Assembly: GCA_002358905.1 (NCBI GenBank)
Contig: DEPT01000070.1
Span: 1-64,000 of the forward strand
DNA from: Akkermansiaceae bacterium UBA3385
GTDB taxonomy: Bacteria > Verrucomicrobiota > Verrucomicrobiia > Verrucomicrobiales > Akkermansiaceae
Direction: 5' to 3'
Length of the DNA stretch: 64,000 nucleotides
Shown: piece after piece, positions 1-8,708 of the stretch
Numbering within the stretch: position 1 is the stretch's first letter
Layout of the letters: each line of letters opens with the position of its first letter
Position numbers and translations under genes: made by a program
Notes under the pieces: generated by a model
Database searches by the model: none
The model's input: the letters and a program-made list of their open reading frames with translations, nothing else
Told to the model about the DNA's origin: nothing

Positions 1-1977
1 GGCACGGTCAGATTAGTAAGATCCTGACCCTGATAGTTAAAATACAGCACGCTTCCACGCCATTCCATATCATCCGACGTATAGGAAGAGCTCATTGTAT
101 TGACCCGGTCATTAGACCACCCGGTCACATACTCCGCGTTTATAAGCTTGTATTCGCCATATTCCAGAGACGCATCGGACGTACCGATATTCATCACGAA
201 CGTGCCATCGACACTAAAGTAACGGCCAATACTTAACAGTGCTGAATCCTTGTTTTCAGAAGAAAGGTTAAGAGTCAGGACACTCCCCTCTGCCAGGTTC
301 AAGCTACCGCTTATTGAATTCCTGCCACTTGCTCCCAATGTGGTTCCGCGGCCAATTCCAACCGAGTTGCTGATACTCAGGCGACCATTCTTCAACCAGA
401 GTTCTGCCCCGGTGTTTGCAACAACGCTGAGCGAATTGCCCGACAAAACGGCATTATCCTCAACTCTTAACCGGCCTCCATTCAAATAGATACCGGAGCG
501 AATTTCGGATGTACGGGATTTCTCGATTTCACTATACGTGCCCGCGCTGCCCTTCACCTCTGCGAGGTGGGCTTCCGTGTAAGCGCCGGAAAAGATAATG
601 TCACCGGTCTGCCTATGGGTATTGCCCTTGGAATCAACATAGTCCTTATTCAAATTTAACGTCCCTTGCACATAAATGGCATCCAGAAAGCGAAGTTCGC
701 CATTCTCCCGAACAGACAAATTGACAGAACCGCCAGCATGAATGCTCCGCAAGCGGTACATGCCAGCCTCTATTTCTGCATTCTTTTCAAACAACACTCT
801 ATCATTGTTCACCATGGTCAGAACCTGACCGTTTGTGACTCGCATAGCACCACCATTTGCTTGATTACCAGAATGTTCCACACTGGCTTTATTGCCGGAA
901 AACACAACACAGTCATTTCCGCTGATATCTACGTTTCCGTAAGCAAAAATGGCACCCCCGTTTGCCTGAGTAGAACCAGAGGTATCATCGCTGATAGCTT
1001 CGGCAGAATTACCATAGAACCATATCGTGCCGTTATCGTTCAGGGTAATGTCTGCCCCCTCTACCGCGCCCCCAAGAGCTGACACAGTTGAAACCGCTGT
1101 TCCTTTGAGCTTGTTTTTGCCGAACTCAATCCAGGAGTTGTCCTTCATACCGACATCCGGATAAACAGCGCCACCGATAGCACCACCATAGATGGCAACC
1201 TGTGCATTCTGTTTACCAACGGCCACAAGAGTATTGTTGGTAAACACGACAGATGTATTTGAACTAACCGTAAGAGGTTCGCCATTGGTGCTTATTGTTC
1301 CACCAGAGCAAACAGCATATGACTGACTGGACCGGCATTGCGTTGTATTATCATCAAACAGAACCTCGCCATTTCCACTCAACGTAATATCTTTATACGC
1401 ATAGAGAGCAGCACCGCTGGCATAGGTAGCTGACGATGACGTCTGAGGTATGGTCTGAACCTTATTTTCAGTAAAATGCACAATGTCATTCTTCTTGATG
1501 GAAATAGAGCCATTACTGTTTATGGCACCGCCCGAAGAGGAAGAGGATTCACCCTTTGCCTTATTCTTTTCGAAATACACCTTACCATTACTACTAATAG
1601 CTACATCACTATAGCTATATATAGCGCCACCCGCTGCGGAATAACTGGCAGAAGCGGTGTTCGAGAAAAAATACACGACATCATTACTTTTAAGAGTAAT
1701 CACACCACTCCGATAGATAGCACCACCATAGGCGTACCCCCCGCTCGTCTGAGACGCTACATTCTTCGAAAAAAAACACCTCATCGTAATTCTTCAAACT
1801 ATAGTCACCCGACGCATGTTTGGTTTCTCGGTTTTTTACCTCAAGATAATCGGAACTACTGGCAGCAAGAGGGCGAGGCATGGCATCACCAGAGGTCTCT
1901 GCCGCCTGCACTGCAGGCGCAGTCAGCATAAACAGGACAAGAGCGCGGAAAAGCGATACGGGAAGATGAAGCTTCAT
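1..1977 (-). pseudogene. Pmp-like beta-helix surface protein, frameshifted at a T8 run, 3' end beyond window
   Basis: The N-terminus (start 1977) is a classical signal peptide, MKLHLPVSLFRALVLFMLTA then a VQA-like cleavage site. About 69 codons in, a run of eight T on the coding strand (1769-1776) shifts the frame; read with seven T, the frame continues open without a stop to the window edge (about 590 more codons). The downstream part is built from repeats with GGAI and FxxN motifs (FEKNKAKG, FSGNKAS, FGKNKLKG, FYGNSAEA, each followed by GGAI/GGAM), the signature of chlamydial polymorphic membrane proteins and related parallel beta-helix passengers. Such proteins are exported and act at the outer surface. 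The C-terminus (barrel or sorting signal) is outside the window. The single-base homopolymer difference could be phase variation, a decaying gene or a sequencing error; I cannot distinguish these. Confidence 0.75.
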
Positions 1978-2020
1978 AACTTTAAGAGAAGAGATAATTC
2001 AAAACCATTAACTTGACATA

Positions 2021-2049
2021 AGTCTAGCACTTTCCCCAATGAAAAACAA
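2021..2049 (-). promoter_or_regulatory. Promoter of the Pmp-like gene
   Basis: TTGTTT, 17 bp spacer, TAGACT on the minus strand. Predicted transcription start near 2014, giving a leader of about 37 nt before the ATG at 1977, longer than for most genes in this window. Confidence 0.5.
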
Positions 2050-2164
2050 GCGCAAAGGGGGACTTAAGAGAATGAATGCAGAATTTTGAAAGCAGAATTA
2101 TAAGCACGAGTTCGGCTGGAAGCTTCTCTTCGATACGCCCACCCAGGTCGCCACCCCTAAAAGC

Positions 2165-2194
2165 AAAATCACCAGAGAATTCTCTAGTGATTTT
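2165..2194 (-). terminator. Rho-independent terminator after rarA
   Basis: Near-perfect inverted repeat: AAAATCAC paired with GTGATTTT, one mismatch, then the palindrome AGAGAATTCTCT. It overlaps the rarA stop codon and is followed on the minus strand by a T-rich stretch (TTTTGCTTTTA). Confidence 0.6.
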
Positions 2195-3561
2195 CATTTC
2201 TGCGCGTTCCCCTGCTCGCGGCGCTGGCGAAGGTACTGCAAGCGCTCGGAGATGCGGAGTTCCATACCGTTCGAGGTCGGATGGTAGTAGACGCGCCCCT
2301 CCGGCAGGTAGGCCTGGGGTACGAAGTTATCATCAAAATCGTGGGCGTATTTGTACTGCGTGTCTTCCTCTGCCACGCCCCGGAGACGGGCGAGCTTCTT
2401 GCGGGTGGGGGTGGCCAGGTGGTCCGGCACCGCCAGGGTACGTCCCTCCTTCACATCCTGAAGCGCCGCGTTGACACCGGCATAGGCCGAATTGCTCTTG
2501 GGAGCCGTGGCGATATACACTGTGGCATGAGCCAGGGGAATCCGGGCCTCCGGCATGCCGAGCATTTCAGCGGCACGGGCGGCATCCAGAGCCACACGCA
2601 GAGCATTCGAATCTGCCAGCCCCACATCTTCACTGGCACAAATGACCAGGCGCCGGGCAATGAAGCGGATATCCTCCCCTGCGTTCAGCATGAACGCCAG
2701 CCAGTACAAAGCGGCATCCGGGTCGCTGCCGCGCATCGACTTGATAAAGGCGGAAATGGTATCATAATGGGCATCTCCCATGCGGTCGTATTTCACCGCT
2801 TTTTTCTGAATGGATTCTTCCGCCACTTCCAGAGAAACATGGATAGCACCATCTGCCCCCGGGGGCGTAGAAAGCGCCGCGACTTCCAACGCGGTGAGTG
2901 CCTTGCGGACATCGCCATCCGCTTTCAATGCCAGATGCTCCAAAGCATCATCCGCCAGCTGCAAGGGCAATTTGCCCAGGCCTCGCACTTTATCCGCAGC
3001 GGCGCGGCGCAGCAAAGCCACAATCTCTGTATCCGGCACAGGCTCCAGCGGGAATATCTGGGAGCGGCTGAGCATAGCGGAATTGATGGCGAAGTATGGA
3101 TTTTCCGTGGTGGCGCCAATGAAACGGACTGTTCCGCGCTCCAGATGGGGAAGCAGAACATCCTGCTGAGCTTTATTGAAACGGTGCAGCTCGTCCACGA
3201 AGAGGATGGTTTTCTGACCATGAATGGCCATGCGTGTGCGAGCCTCCTCTATCTTGGCGCGGATTTCGCTGACATTGGATTCCACGCCATTGAGCATCAC
3301 AAAGAAAGCACTGGTACTGCGGGCTATGACAGCGGCGAGCGTTGTTTTTCCCACACCGGGAGGCCCGTAGAAAATGAGGGAGGAAAAGCGGTCGGTTTCG
3401 ATGGCACGGCGCAGTAATTTTCCCTCTGCAAGCAGATGCTTCTGCCCGGCCACTTCCGCCAGAGATTCAGGGCGCATACGGGCAGCCAGCGGCATGAGTT
3501 GCTGTTCCTCAACAGGCTCCTGAGGAGACTCTCCATGCGGGGTAAAAAGATCGTACTGCAT
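2194..3561 (-). CDS. rarA: Replication-associated recombination protein A (RarA/MgsA AAA+ ATPase)
   Basis: 455 residues, the usual length for RarA. It has an AAA+ module with Walker A GPPGVGKTT (66-74), Walker B ending FVDELHR (121-127), the sensor GATTEN (149-154), and the C-terminal tetramerisation region containing the conserved HATVYIA and YKYAHD blocks. RarA is a clamp-loader-like ATPase that acts at stalled replication forks together with SSB. The gene lies 6 nt downstream of the membrane GTPase gene on the same strand, so the two are probably co-transcribed; a weak promoter directly before its start (TTGCGC, 17 bp, TTAATA) is possible. It ends at a hairpin terminator. Confidence 0.93.
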   Translation of the reverse strand: MQYDLFTPHGESPQEPVEEQQLMPLAARMRPESLAEVAGQKHLLAEGKLLRRAIETDRFSSLIFYGPPGVGKTTLAAVIARSTSAFFVMLNGVESNVSEIRAKIEEARTRMAIHGQKTILFVDELHRFNKAQQDVLLPHLERGTVRFIGATTENPYFAINSAMLSRSQIFPLEPVPDTEIVALLRRAAADKVRGLGKLPLQLADDALEHLALKADGDVRKALTALEVAALSTPPGADGAIHVSLEVAEESIQKKAVKYDRMGDAHYDTISAFIKSMRGSDPDAALYWLAFMLNAGEDIRFIARRLVICASEDVGLADSNALRVALDAARAAEMLGMPEARIPLAHATVYIATAPKSNSAYAGVNAALQDVKEGRTLAVPDHLATPTRKKLARLRGVAEEDTQYKYAHDFDDNFVPQAYLPEGRVYYHPTSNGMELRISERLQYLRQRREQGNAQK

Positions 3562-3567
3562 GGGATA

Positions 3568-5211
3568 TTAAACGTGAGGCGCAGCAGAGCGCAATTGACG
3601 GAAAATATCATTCTGCCGCTTTTGCAGCGGCTCCAGCGTGTTCTCATACTCCGCTACACGTTTGCGCGGGTCAGTATACAAGCGGCGATATGCCGCCACA
3701 CGGGATATAATCATATCCTGCACCAAGGCAGCCATGTGAGTGGCCAGGTTATCGCGCAGGGGTTCTGCTTCTTTTCGCACCAGTTTGCAGATTTTGCGAG
3801 CAACCAGCAGATGAATCATCGAGCCCAGAATCCAGAACGCTGCTGCCACCCCCAGGAAAATGAAGGCAAGACTATCCAGCGCACAGAAGCCCAGCAGACC
3901 TGCCACTGTCAAGGACAGGCACATGCAGGAGATGAAGAAACGCATCCAATCCACATGGCACTTGAAAAGAGACGAAAAGCGGCTGCGGATACGCAGGTAG
4001 CGGAATGGTTCATAGAGAGAAACCTGCAAACGCTGCCGCAGCTGCTGCAACTCATTTTCCAGGGACTCCGCCGGGAACTCACCAATCTCACACTGCAGGG
4101 TCTGCTTCATACGGGGGCGTACACTACGCCAGTGTCCATTGCAGGAGTGAACAAACTGCTTATCCAGGTCTTCCTGCTGCAGGGTCACATCATCAAGCAC
4201 CAGGCGATAGTACAGATTTTCTGCAGCGGATGCATAACACTCCAGGCGCAGAAGGACCACCGGAGAGAGGACAAAACCAAGACTACGGCGCAGGTAAAGC
4301 AGCAGGCGGGGCATGCACCGCTGGGCAGACGCTGCATAATTCAACACACAGTTACGAACGCCCTGCATCTGGCGTGTCTGGAAATTATCAATTTCCTGCT
4401 CAATACTCTGCAGGAAACCGCTATCTGTTCGTGCAACGGAATCACGAGCTTTCAGAATACTCCCCTGCTTGTACAGAAGGTCGCCGCCGAGACGCATCAC
4501 CGAGCGGATGGCAGCACGCAGACCTCCTGTGGAATTTTCCATTGCGCTCACCACTTTATCACCAAACTCATCGGCCAATGTAGCATTTGTCGCAACAAGC
4601 TGATAAACGGGCAACACCCGCCCCAGCCGTTCCTGACAGAGGGAACGAGCCGTATCGCTCAGCATCACCGTGTGGGCCGCATCGAGCATATCGGTAAAGG
4701 TCAAGGCCACAAGACATGCCGGACCGCCTTCCTCCGGCAAAGAGGCAAGCATTTCCCACACGGAGGATTCCCGGATGTACCTCGTGTCCACCACGGCAAC
4801 TACCACATCTGCACCAGGCAGCAAAGGAGTAATTGCTTCGGCCACAGCAGGAGATTCACAGCCGCGGGTATCCACCAGTTCCATTCCTGCCAGATTTGGT
4901 TCAGACAGGAAACGGCAGTGGGAGGAATCTCCATCGTTATTCAGATAACGCCAGCGCCGGAAATGATGCTCAAAAGCGGACTTACTGAGCACGGGAGCCC
5001 CCACCATACCCGCCAGCAGGGTGGACTTACCGCTGCCAGATGAACCAATGACGACCACACGCCGGTCACGCCCCATGGTGATAATCGCTTCCTCTACTGC
5101 ATCCTTGAACGAATTAAGAGCTTCATCATCAATAGCATCACACAATTCAACAGCCTGCTGCGCCCAATAGCGCACCTGGCTTTCCTGAACTCTGTAACAC
5201 CGTTTCAGCAT
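3568..5211 (-). CDS. Dynamin-like membrane GTPase, function unknown
   Basis: 547 residues. Near the N-terminus is a P-loop GSSGSGKST (56-64) followed by a G3-type DTRG (114-117) and a hydrophobic strand ADVVVAVVDT, as in TRAFAC-class GTPases. There is no textbook N/TKxD; ALTFTDML is the closest candidate. Two adjacent transmembrane helices lie at roughly 420-470, flanked by helical, charged segments, the architecture of bacterial dynamin-like proteins that anchor in and remodel the inner membrane. It is the upstream gene of a probable pair with rarA (6 nt gap). The start is fixed by a promoter with TATAAT 11 nt before the ATG. The exact family is not recognised. Confidence 0.7.
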   Translation of the reverse strand: MLKRCYRVQESQVRYWAQQAVELCDAIDDEALNSFKDAVEEAIITMGRDRRVVVIGSSGSGKSTLLAGMVGAPVLSKSAFEHHFRRWRYLNNDGDSSHCRFLSEPNLAGMELVDTRGCESPAVAEAITPLLPGADVVVAVVDTRYIRESSVWEMLASLPEEGGPACLVALTFTDMLDAAHTVMLSDTARSLCQERLGRVLPVYQLVATNATLADEFGDKVVSAMENSTGGLRAAIRSVMRLGGDLLYKQGSILKARDSVARTDSGFLQSIEQEIDNFQTRQMQGVRNCVLNYAASAQRCMPRLLLYLRRSLGFVLSPVVLLRLECYASAAENLYYRLVLDDVTLQQEDLDKQFVHSCNGHWRSVRPRMKQTLQCEIGEFPAESLENELQQLRQRLQVSLYEPFRYLRIRSRFSSLFKCHVDWMRFFISCMCLSLTVAGLLGFCALDSLAFIFLGVAAAFWILGSMIHLLVARKICKLVRKEAEPLRDNLATHMAALVQDMIISRVAAYRRLYTDPRKRVAEYENTLEPLQKRQNDIFRQLRSAAPHV

Positions 5212-5222
5212 GATGACGAGCC

Positions 5223-5251
5223 ATTATATCCCCGGCGGATACGCTTGTCCA
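5223..5251 (-). promoter_or_regulatory. Promoter of the dynamin-like GTPase gene
   Basis: TGGACA, 17 bp, TATAAT on the minus strand. Predicted start near 5216 puts the ATG (5211) at +6, so the mRNA would be almost leaderless. Confidence 0.65.
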
Positions 5252-5290
5252 CACAAAAACACGTTCATCTGCATGGCATACAACACAAAA

Positions 5291-7378
5291 TCAATTATGA
5301 GGGGCTGCGTAAATGGGAGCAGGAAGTTCCTCCAGCGAAGCCTTGGGCGCTGGGGCTTTCTCCGGAGCAGGAATAGGCGTAGTAACCGACGGAACCGGCG
5401 CGGATTCGACCGAAGGAGGAGCCGCAAGAGCAAAGGCTGCTGGGAAGAAGGCCTGAGCACGCTCGCGAGCCTCCATAATCCCCTGAGCTGTAGGCTTGAT
5501 ACCCGGAACGTCATCAAAGTTCACCGCACGGCGGAAAATGCGGGAATCCGACCCAAACACCATGTAGCGGTGCACCAGCAGAGGATTTTCCAGCGTGGTC
5601 ACCTTCTTTTCCAGCACGGTGAAAGCCGCATGAATCCCCTGTTCCTTGAGCGAGTTCAGCATGGAATCCGTGTAATACCCACCCGGAAAACAATATGTGC
5701 TGCAATTCCCGAAGAGTGTTTTAAGCTTTTCCACGGAATCCGGCAGTTCCAGTTTGAGCTGGGCCTGGTATTCTGCGGAGCCTTCCTCATATCGTTTCCA
5801 CTGGCTCGGGTAAAGGTGGGTAGTAGAATGGCTTCCTATCGTTGCACCGGAGGCCATCATTTCCCGAATCATCTCCGGAGTCATAGACTGCCCCTTGCCG
5901 CTGAGATAGCTGGTATAGAGGAAGAGGGTAAACGGGTAACCATACGCCTTGAGTACAGGATACGCATCCGTATACACGCTGCGCCACCCGTCATCAATGG
6001 TAATCAGCACACAACGCGCCGGCAGGCAGCGGTCACCAAGAAGCCAGTCAAGGAAATCCTGCATTGTAATGACAGTCAGTCCTGCATCTTGAATATACTG
6101 CATCTGCTGGCAGAACTCAGAGGTCCTCAGGAGCATATCGCTCACGGGTCTGATATTGCTGAAATTATGATACCCCAGCACCGCTACACGTGTCTCACTG
6201 CGCGGCACCACCGGCTGAGGAAACTCACTTGTGCGCCAATCCGCATCCGGGCTGCGGCGCACCAAGGCACCAGCAGCCGGTTTTGTGCTCACCGGACGAG
6301 GAGTCAGCACGGGATCCTTGAGTTCCGATAAATCGAACGATTCCACCACCGGGGCAGGAATAGGGGCTGTTCCGGTTTTCTTCTGCTCCTGTGCTTCCCC
6401 CGGGAGCGGCTCCATCTCAACAGGCATGGGCGGCAACTTAGCGGCATCGGCCGCCAGATTTCGGTTTTCCACAGGCGGAATGAGTGTGTGTTCCGGAGCC
6501 TCGACGAGCACGGGTGTTGAAACGGGATGTCCACCTGCCACCACTGAGCGAATCTGGTGCAGAATATCAGCGTCCTCCCCTGCACCAAAATTCACGGCAC
6601 GGGCAAAGGATTCCATATCGCCCACCATGTATCGCTCCAGCAGATAGGAAGGCTCACCCTGCTCCACTTTTCCCTCATGAAGGCCGAAAGCGACTTTGTA
6701 TCCATAGATGGCTAGATTCTCCACCATGTTAGTATTGGCATACCCTCTGGGATAGGAAAAAGCTTCACAGCGGCCAAAGGCAGCTGTGAGGCGCTGCGCC
6801 TGTAATCCTAATTCCCGCTCGGCCATTTTCAGCGCTGCATCCGGGCCGGACTGCTCAGCAAACACCCAGTCGCATGCCAGGGGGCGAGTAGCACTATGGC
6901 TGCCCACTGCTGCTCCGGCCTGCTGCATTTCCTGCAATTGCTCCACACCCAGTGCCACGGTACTGTTCTGAAAACAACGGCCATCCACAAAAATCACAAA
7001 AGGAAAGCCGAATTTCTTCAAAATCGGGAAAGCTACGGTGTACGCAGCGGAATCAGCCTCATCCAGGGTAATGAGTACACTGTTTCCCGGCAAGGAGATG
7101 CGCCCGGCCTTCCAATCTATGAACTGCTGAAGAGAAAGAGGTGCGAGTCCCTGTTCCTTCAGGTAGTGCATCTGTGCAGAAAAGGTAGCAGAAGAAATGC
7201 CGGCTTCACCTTCTGATGCAGCAAAAGCCCCATAGCGCAGTACTGCAACGGACGGGGCAGAAACAGTGGCAACAGCCTGATGTTCTGCCTTGGCAGAAAT
7301 CTCGGGCTGATGTGCAGCAAGCGGTCCCACCAATGCCGCAAGACAACAGAATAATAGCCGGGAATGATACCGAGTCAT
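5291..7378 (-). CDS. Exported protein with two polysaccharide deacetylase (NodB) domains, the first degenerate
   Basis: 695 residues with a signal peptide (MTRYHSRLLFCCLAALVGPL). Two homologous NodB/CE4 domains are joined by a Pro/Glu-rich linker (about 290-395). In the second, the metal and catalytic motifs are intact: LGYHNF (401-406), TIDDG (460-464) and GSHSTTH (515-521), followed by a FPGG block. In the first, the equivalents are LRYGAF, TLDEA (104-108) and GSHSATR (159-165): the second Asp of the DD pair and the second metal-binding His are lost, so it is probably inactive and may bind glycan. CE4 enzymes remove N- or O-acetyl groups from peptidoglycan or polysaccharides in the periplasm. 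The C-terminal 60 residues are again Pro/Ala-rich. The exact substrate is unknown. Confidence 0.85.
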   Translation of the reverse strand: MTRYHSRLLFCCLAALVGPLAAHQPEISAKAEHQAVATVSAPSVAVLRYGAFAASEGEAGISSATFSAQMHYLKEQGLAPLSLQQFIDWKAGRISLPGNSVLITLDEADSAAYTVAFPILKKFGFPFVIFVDGRCFQNSTVALGVEQLQEMQQAGAAVGSHSATRPLACDWVFAEQSGPDAALKMAERELGLQAQRLTAAFGRCEAFSYPRGYANTNMVENLAIYGYKVAFGLHEGKVEQGEPSYLLERYMVGDMESFARAVNFGAGEDADILHQIRSVVAGGHPVSTPVLVEAPEHTLIPPVENRNLAADAAKLPPMPVEMEPLPGEAQEQKKTGTAPIPAPVVESFDLSELKDPVLTPRPVSTKPAAGALVRRSPDADWRTSEFPQPVVPRSETRVAVLGYHNFSNIRPVSDMLLRTSEFCQQMQYIQDAGLTVITMQDFLDWLLGDRCLPARCVLITIDDGWRSVYTDAYPVLKAYGYPFTLFLYTSYLSGKGQSMTPEMIREMMASGATIGSHSTTHLYPSQWKRYEEGSAEYQAQLKLELPDSVEKLKTLFGNCSTYCFPGGYYTDSMLNSLKEQGIHAAFTVLEKKVTTLENPLLVHRYMVFGSDSRIFRRAVNFDDVPGIKPTAQGIMEARERAQAFFPAAFALAAPPSVESAPVPSVTTPIPAPEKAPAPKASLEELPAPIYAAPHN

Positions 7379-7387
7379 GCAGACTCA

Positions 7388-7415
7388 AGAGTACCACACT
7401 GCACCATTTTTGCAA
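7388..7415 (-). promoter_or_regulatory. Promoter of the polysaccharide deacetylase gene
   Basis: TTGCAA, 16 bp, TACTCT; predicted start near 7381, ATG at +4. Confidence 0.5.
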
Positions 7416-7424
7416 GGCTTTTCC

Positions 7425-8609
7425 TTAACGCCCCGGCACCATTTCAAAGCTGAACCCTTTCAGGTATTCTGTTTCGGGAATATTCAGCAGAATGGGGTGG
7501 TCAGGACTCTGTCCGTGCACATGAGTCTGGCGCAAGGTGCAGTGGCCGTCCACCGCGGCATCGCAAATAGTCTGCTTGAAAAGTTCGGCACTGATGTGGT
7601 GCGAGCAACTAAACGTGGAAAGCACACCTCCAACCGGCAGCATCTGCATGGCGCGAAGGTGAATTTCCTTGTAACCACGCAGGGCTCCATTCAGGCTCTT
7701 CTTATTGCGGGTGAAGCTGGGCGGATCCAGAATGATAAGGTCCCACTTCGGATCTGCACCATTGCGAACCTTGTCGCTTTCGCGCTTCAGGAAATCAAAA
7801 GCATTTTCGGCAATAGCATCAATCTGCACCCCATTCAGCTCTGCATTCTTGCGGACAGATGCAATGGCGTCCTCTGAAATATCCACGGCAGTCACGCTGG
7901 CAGCACCGGCCTTGGCGCAAGCCAGTGCAAAGCCGCCCTGATTGCAGAAACAGTCCAGCACACGGCGGCCGCGAGCCAGACGGGCAACCTCTTGATAATT
8001 CTGCAGTTGGTCAAGGTAGAGGCCGGTCTTCTGACCGGTTGCGAGGTCTACCATGAACTTGATTCCGCGGCCATTTGCCACAAACGGCTCCGGCTGTTCC
8101 CCCAGAGCAATGTAGGTTGCCGATTCAATACCTTCGGCCACCAGCATCGGGGAATCATTGCGGACAATGATGCTGCGCGGATTAAACAAATCTCCCAGAA
8201 TATCCTTGATAAGACCCAGGCGCTGGTACATGGCCATGGTCAGCGTCTGCACCACAAGAACATCTGCATAGCGATCCACAATAAGTCCGGGCAAGCCATC
8301 GCTCTCACTCCACACCAGGCGCATCATTTCCTCGCCCGGTAACCAGCGCTCACGCAACATGGCCGCCTGTGAAATACGGCGAACAAAGAAATCGCGATTC
8401 AAATCCTGCTTACGCCGGGAAAAACGGCGCGCCACAATCTGGGAGTGAGGATTATACATGGCAGAACCCAGGTAATGGTCACGCTGGTCCTTAAGCAGCA
8501 CCACATCACCCGGCTGCGGGTTGCCGAATACCGTGCGCACCTCAGTGCCATACACCCAATCGTGTCCGTGGAATATGCGCGCCTTGGGCGCTATGATAAG
8601 TCCTGCCAT
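7425..8609 (-). CDS. RlmI-type class I SAM-dependent rRNA methyltransferase
   Basis: 394 residues from the preferred start. An N-terminal PUA-like RNA-binding region (KARIFHGHDWVYGTEV) is followed by the EEHEE-like middle (VDRYADVLVVQT) and a Rossmann methyltransferase with SAM motif LDCFCNQGGFAL, acidic VDIS and the NPPY-like LDPPSF. This is the order in RlmI (YccW), which makes m5C1962 in E. coli 23S rRNA; the Cys of FSCSHH near the C-terminus fits the catalytic Cys of this family. An upstream in-frame ATG exists at 8624, but it lies inside the -10 element, so 8609 is chosen. It is divergent from the ankyrin gene at 8709, with the two promoters back to back. Confidence 0.85.
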   Translation of the reverse strand: MAGLIIAPKARIFHGHDWVYGTEVRTVFGNPQPGDVVLLKDQRDHYLGSAMYNPHSQIVARRFSRRKQDLNRDFFVRRISQAAMLRERWLPGEEMMRLVWSESDGLPGLIVDRYADVLVVQTLTMAMYQRLGLIKDILGDLFNPRSIIVRNDSPMLVAEGIESATYIALGEQPEPFVANGRGIKFMVDLATGQKTGLYLDQLQNYQEVARLARGRRVLDCFCNQGGFALACAKAGAASVTAVDISEDAIASVRKNAELNGVQIDAIAENAFDFLKRESDKVRNGADPKWDLIILDPPSFTRNKKSLNGALRGYKEIHLRAMQMLPVGGVLSTFSCSHHISAELFKQTICDAAVDGHCTLRQTHVHGQSPDHPILLNIPETEYLKGFSFEMVPGR

Positions 8610-8619
8610 AACGCGCGCT

Positions 8620-8648
8620 ACCATACCTCAATTACCCCGACGTGTCAA
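8620..8648 (-). promoter_or_regulatory. Promoter of the RlmI-like gene
   Basis: Consensus TTGACA, 17 bp, TATGGT. Predicted start near 8613, which places ATG 8609 at +5 and puts the alternative ATG 8624 upstream of the transcript. Confidence 0.7.
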
Positions 8649-8669
8649 GATTTTCAAACGATTTTCGGT

Positions 8670-8699
8670 TTGACGCCCTCGTGTCCGAGGTGCTATAAT
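8670..8699 (+). promoter_or_regulatory. Promoter of the large ankyrin gene
   Basis: TTGACG, 18 bp, TATAAT. Predicted start near 8706, three bases before ATG 8709. The GGAG at 8704-8707 is too close to the ATG and mostly untranscribed, so it is unlikely to act as a Shine-Dalgarno site. Confidence 0.7.
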
Positions 8700-8708
8700 G
8701 AAAGGAGC

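Noticed and set aside
3436..5043. 535-codon open frame on the plus strand
   Set aside because: Antisense to the GTPase gene and the start of rarA; no domain, no promoter.
8702..8707. AAGGAG as a Shine-Dalgarno site of the ankyrin gene
   Set aside because: Only one base from the ATG and mostly upstream of the predicted transcript.
8445..8708. N-terminal extension of the large ankyrin protein
   Set aside because: Would overlap the RlmI-like gene and both promoters; the signal peptide begins at 8709.
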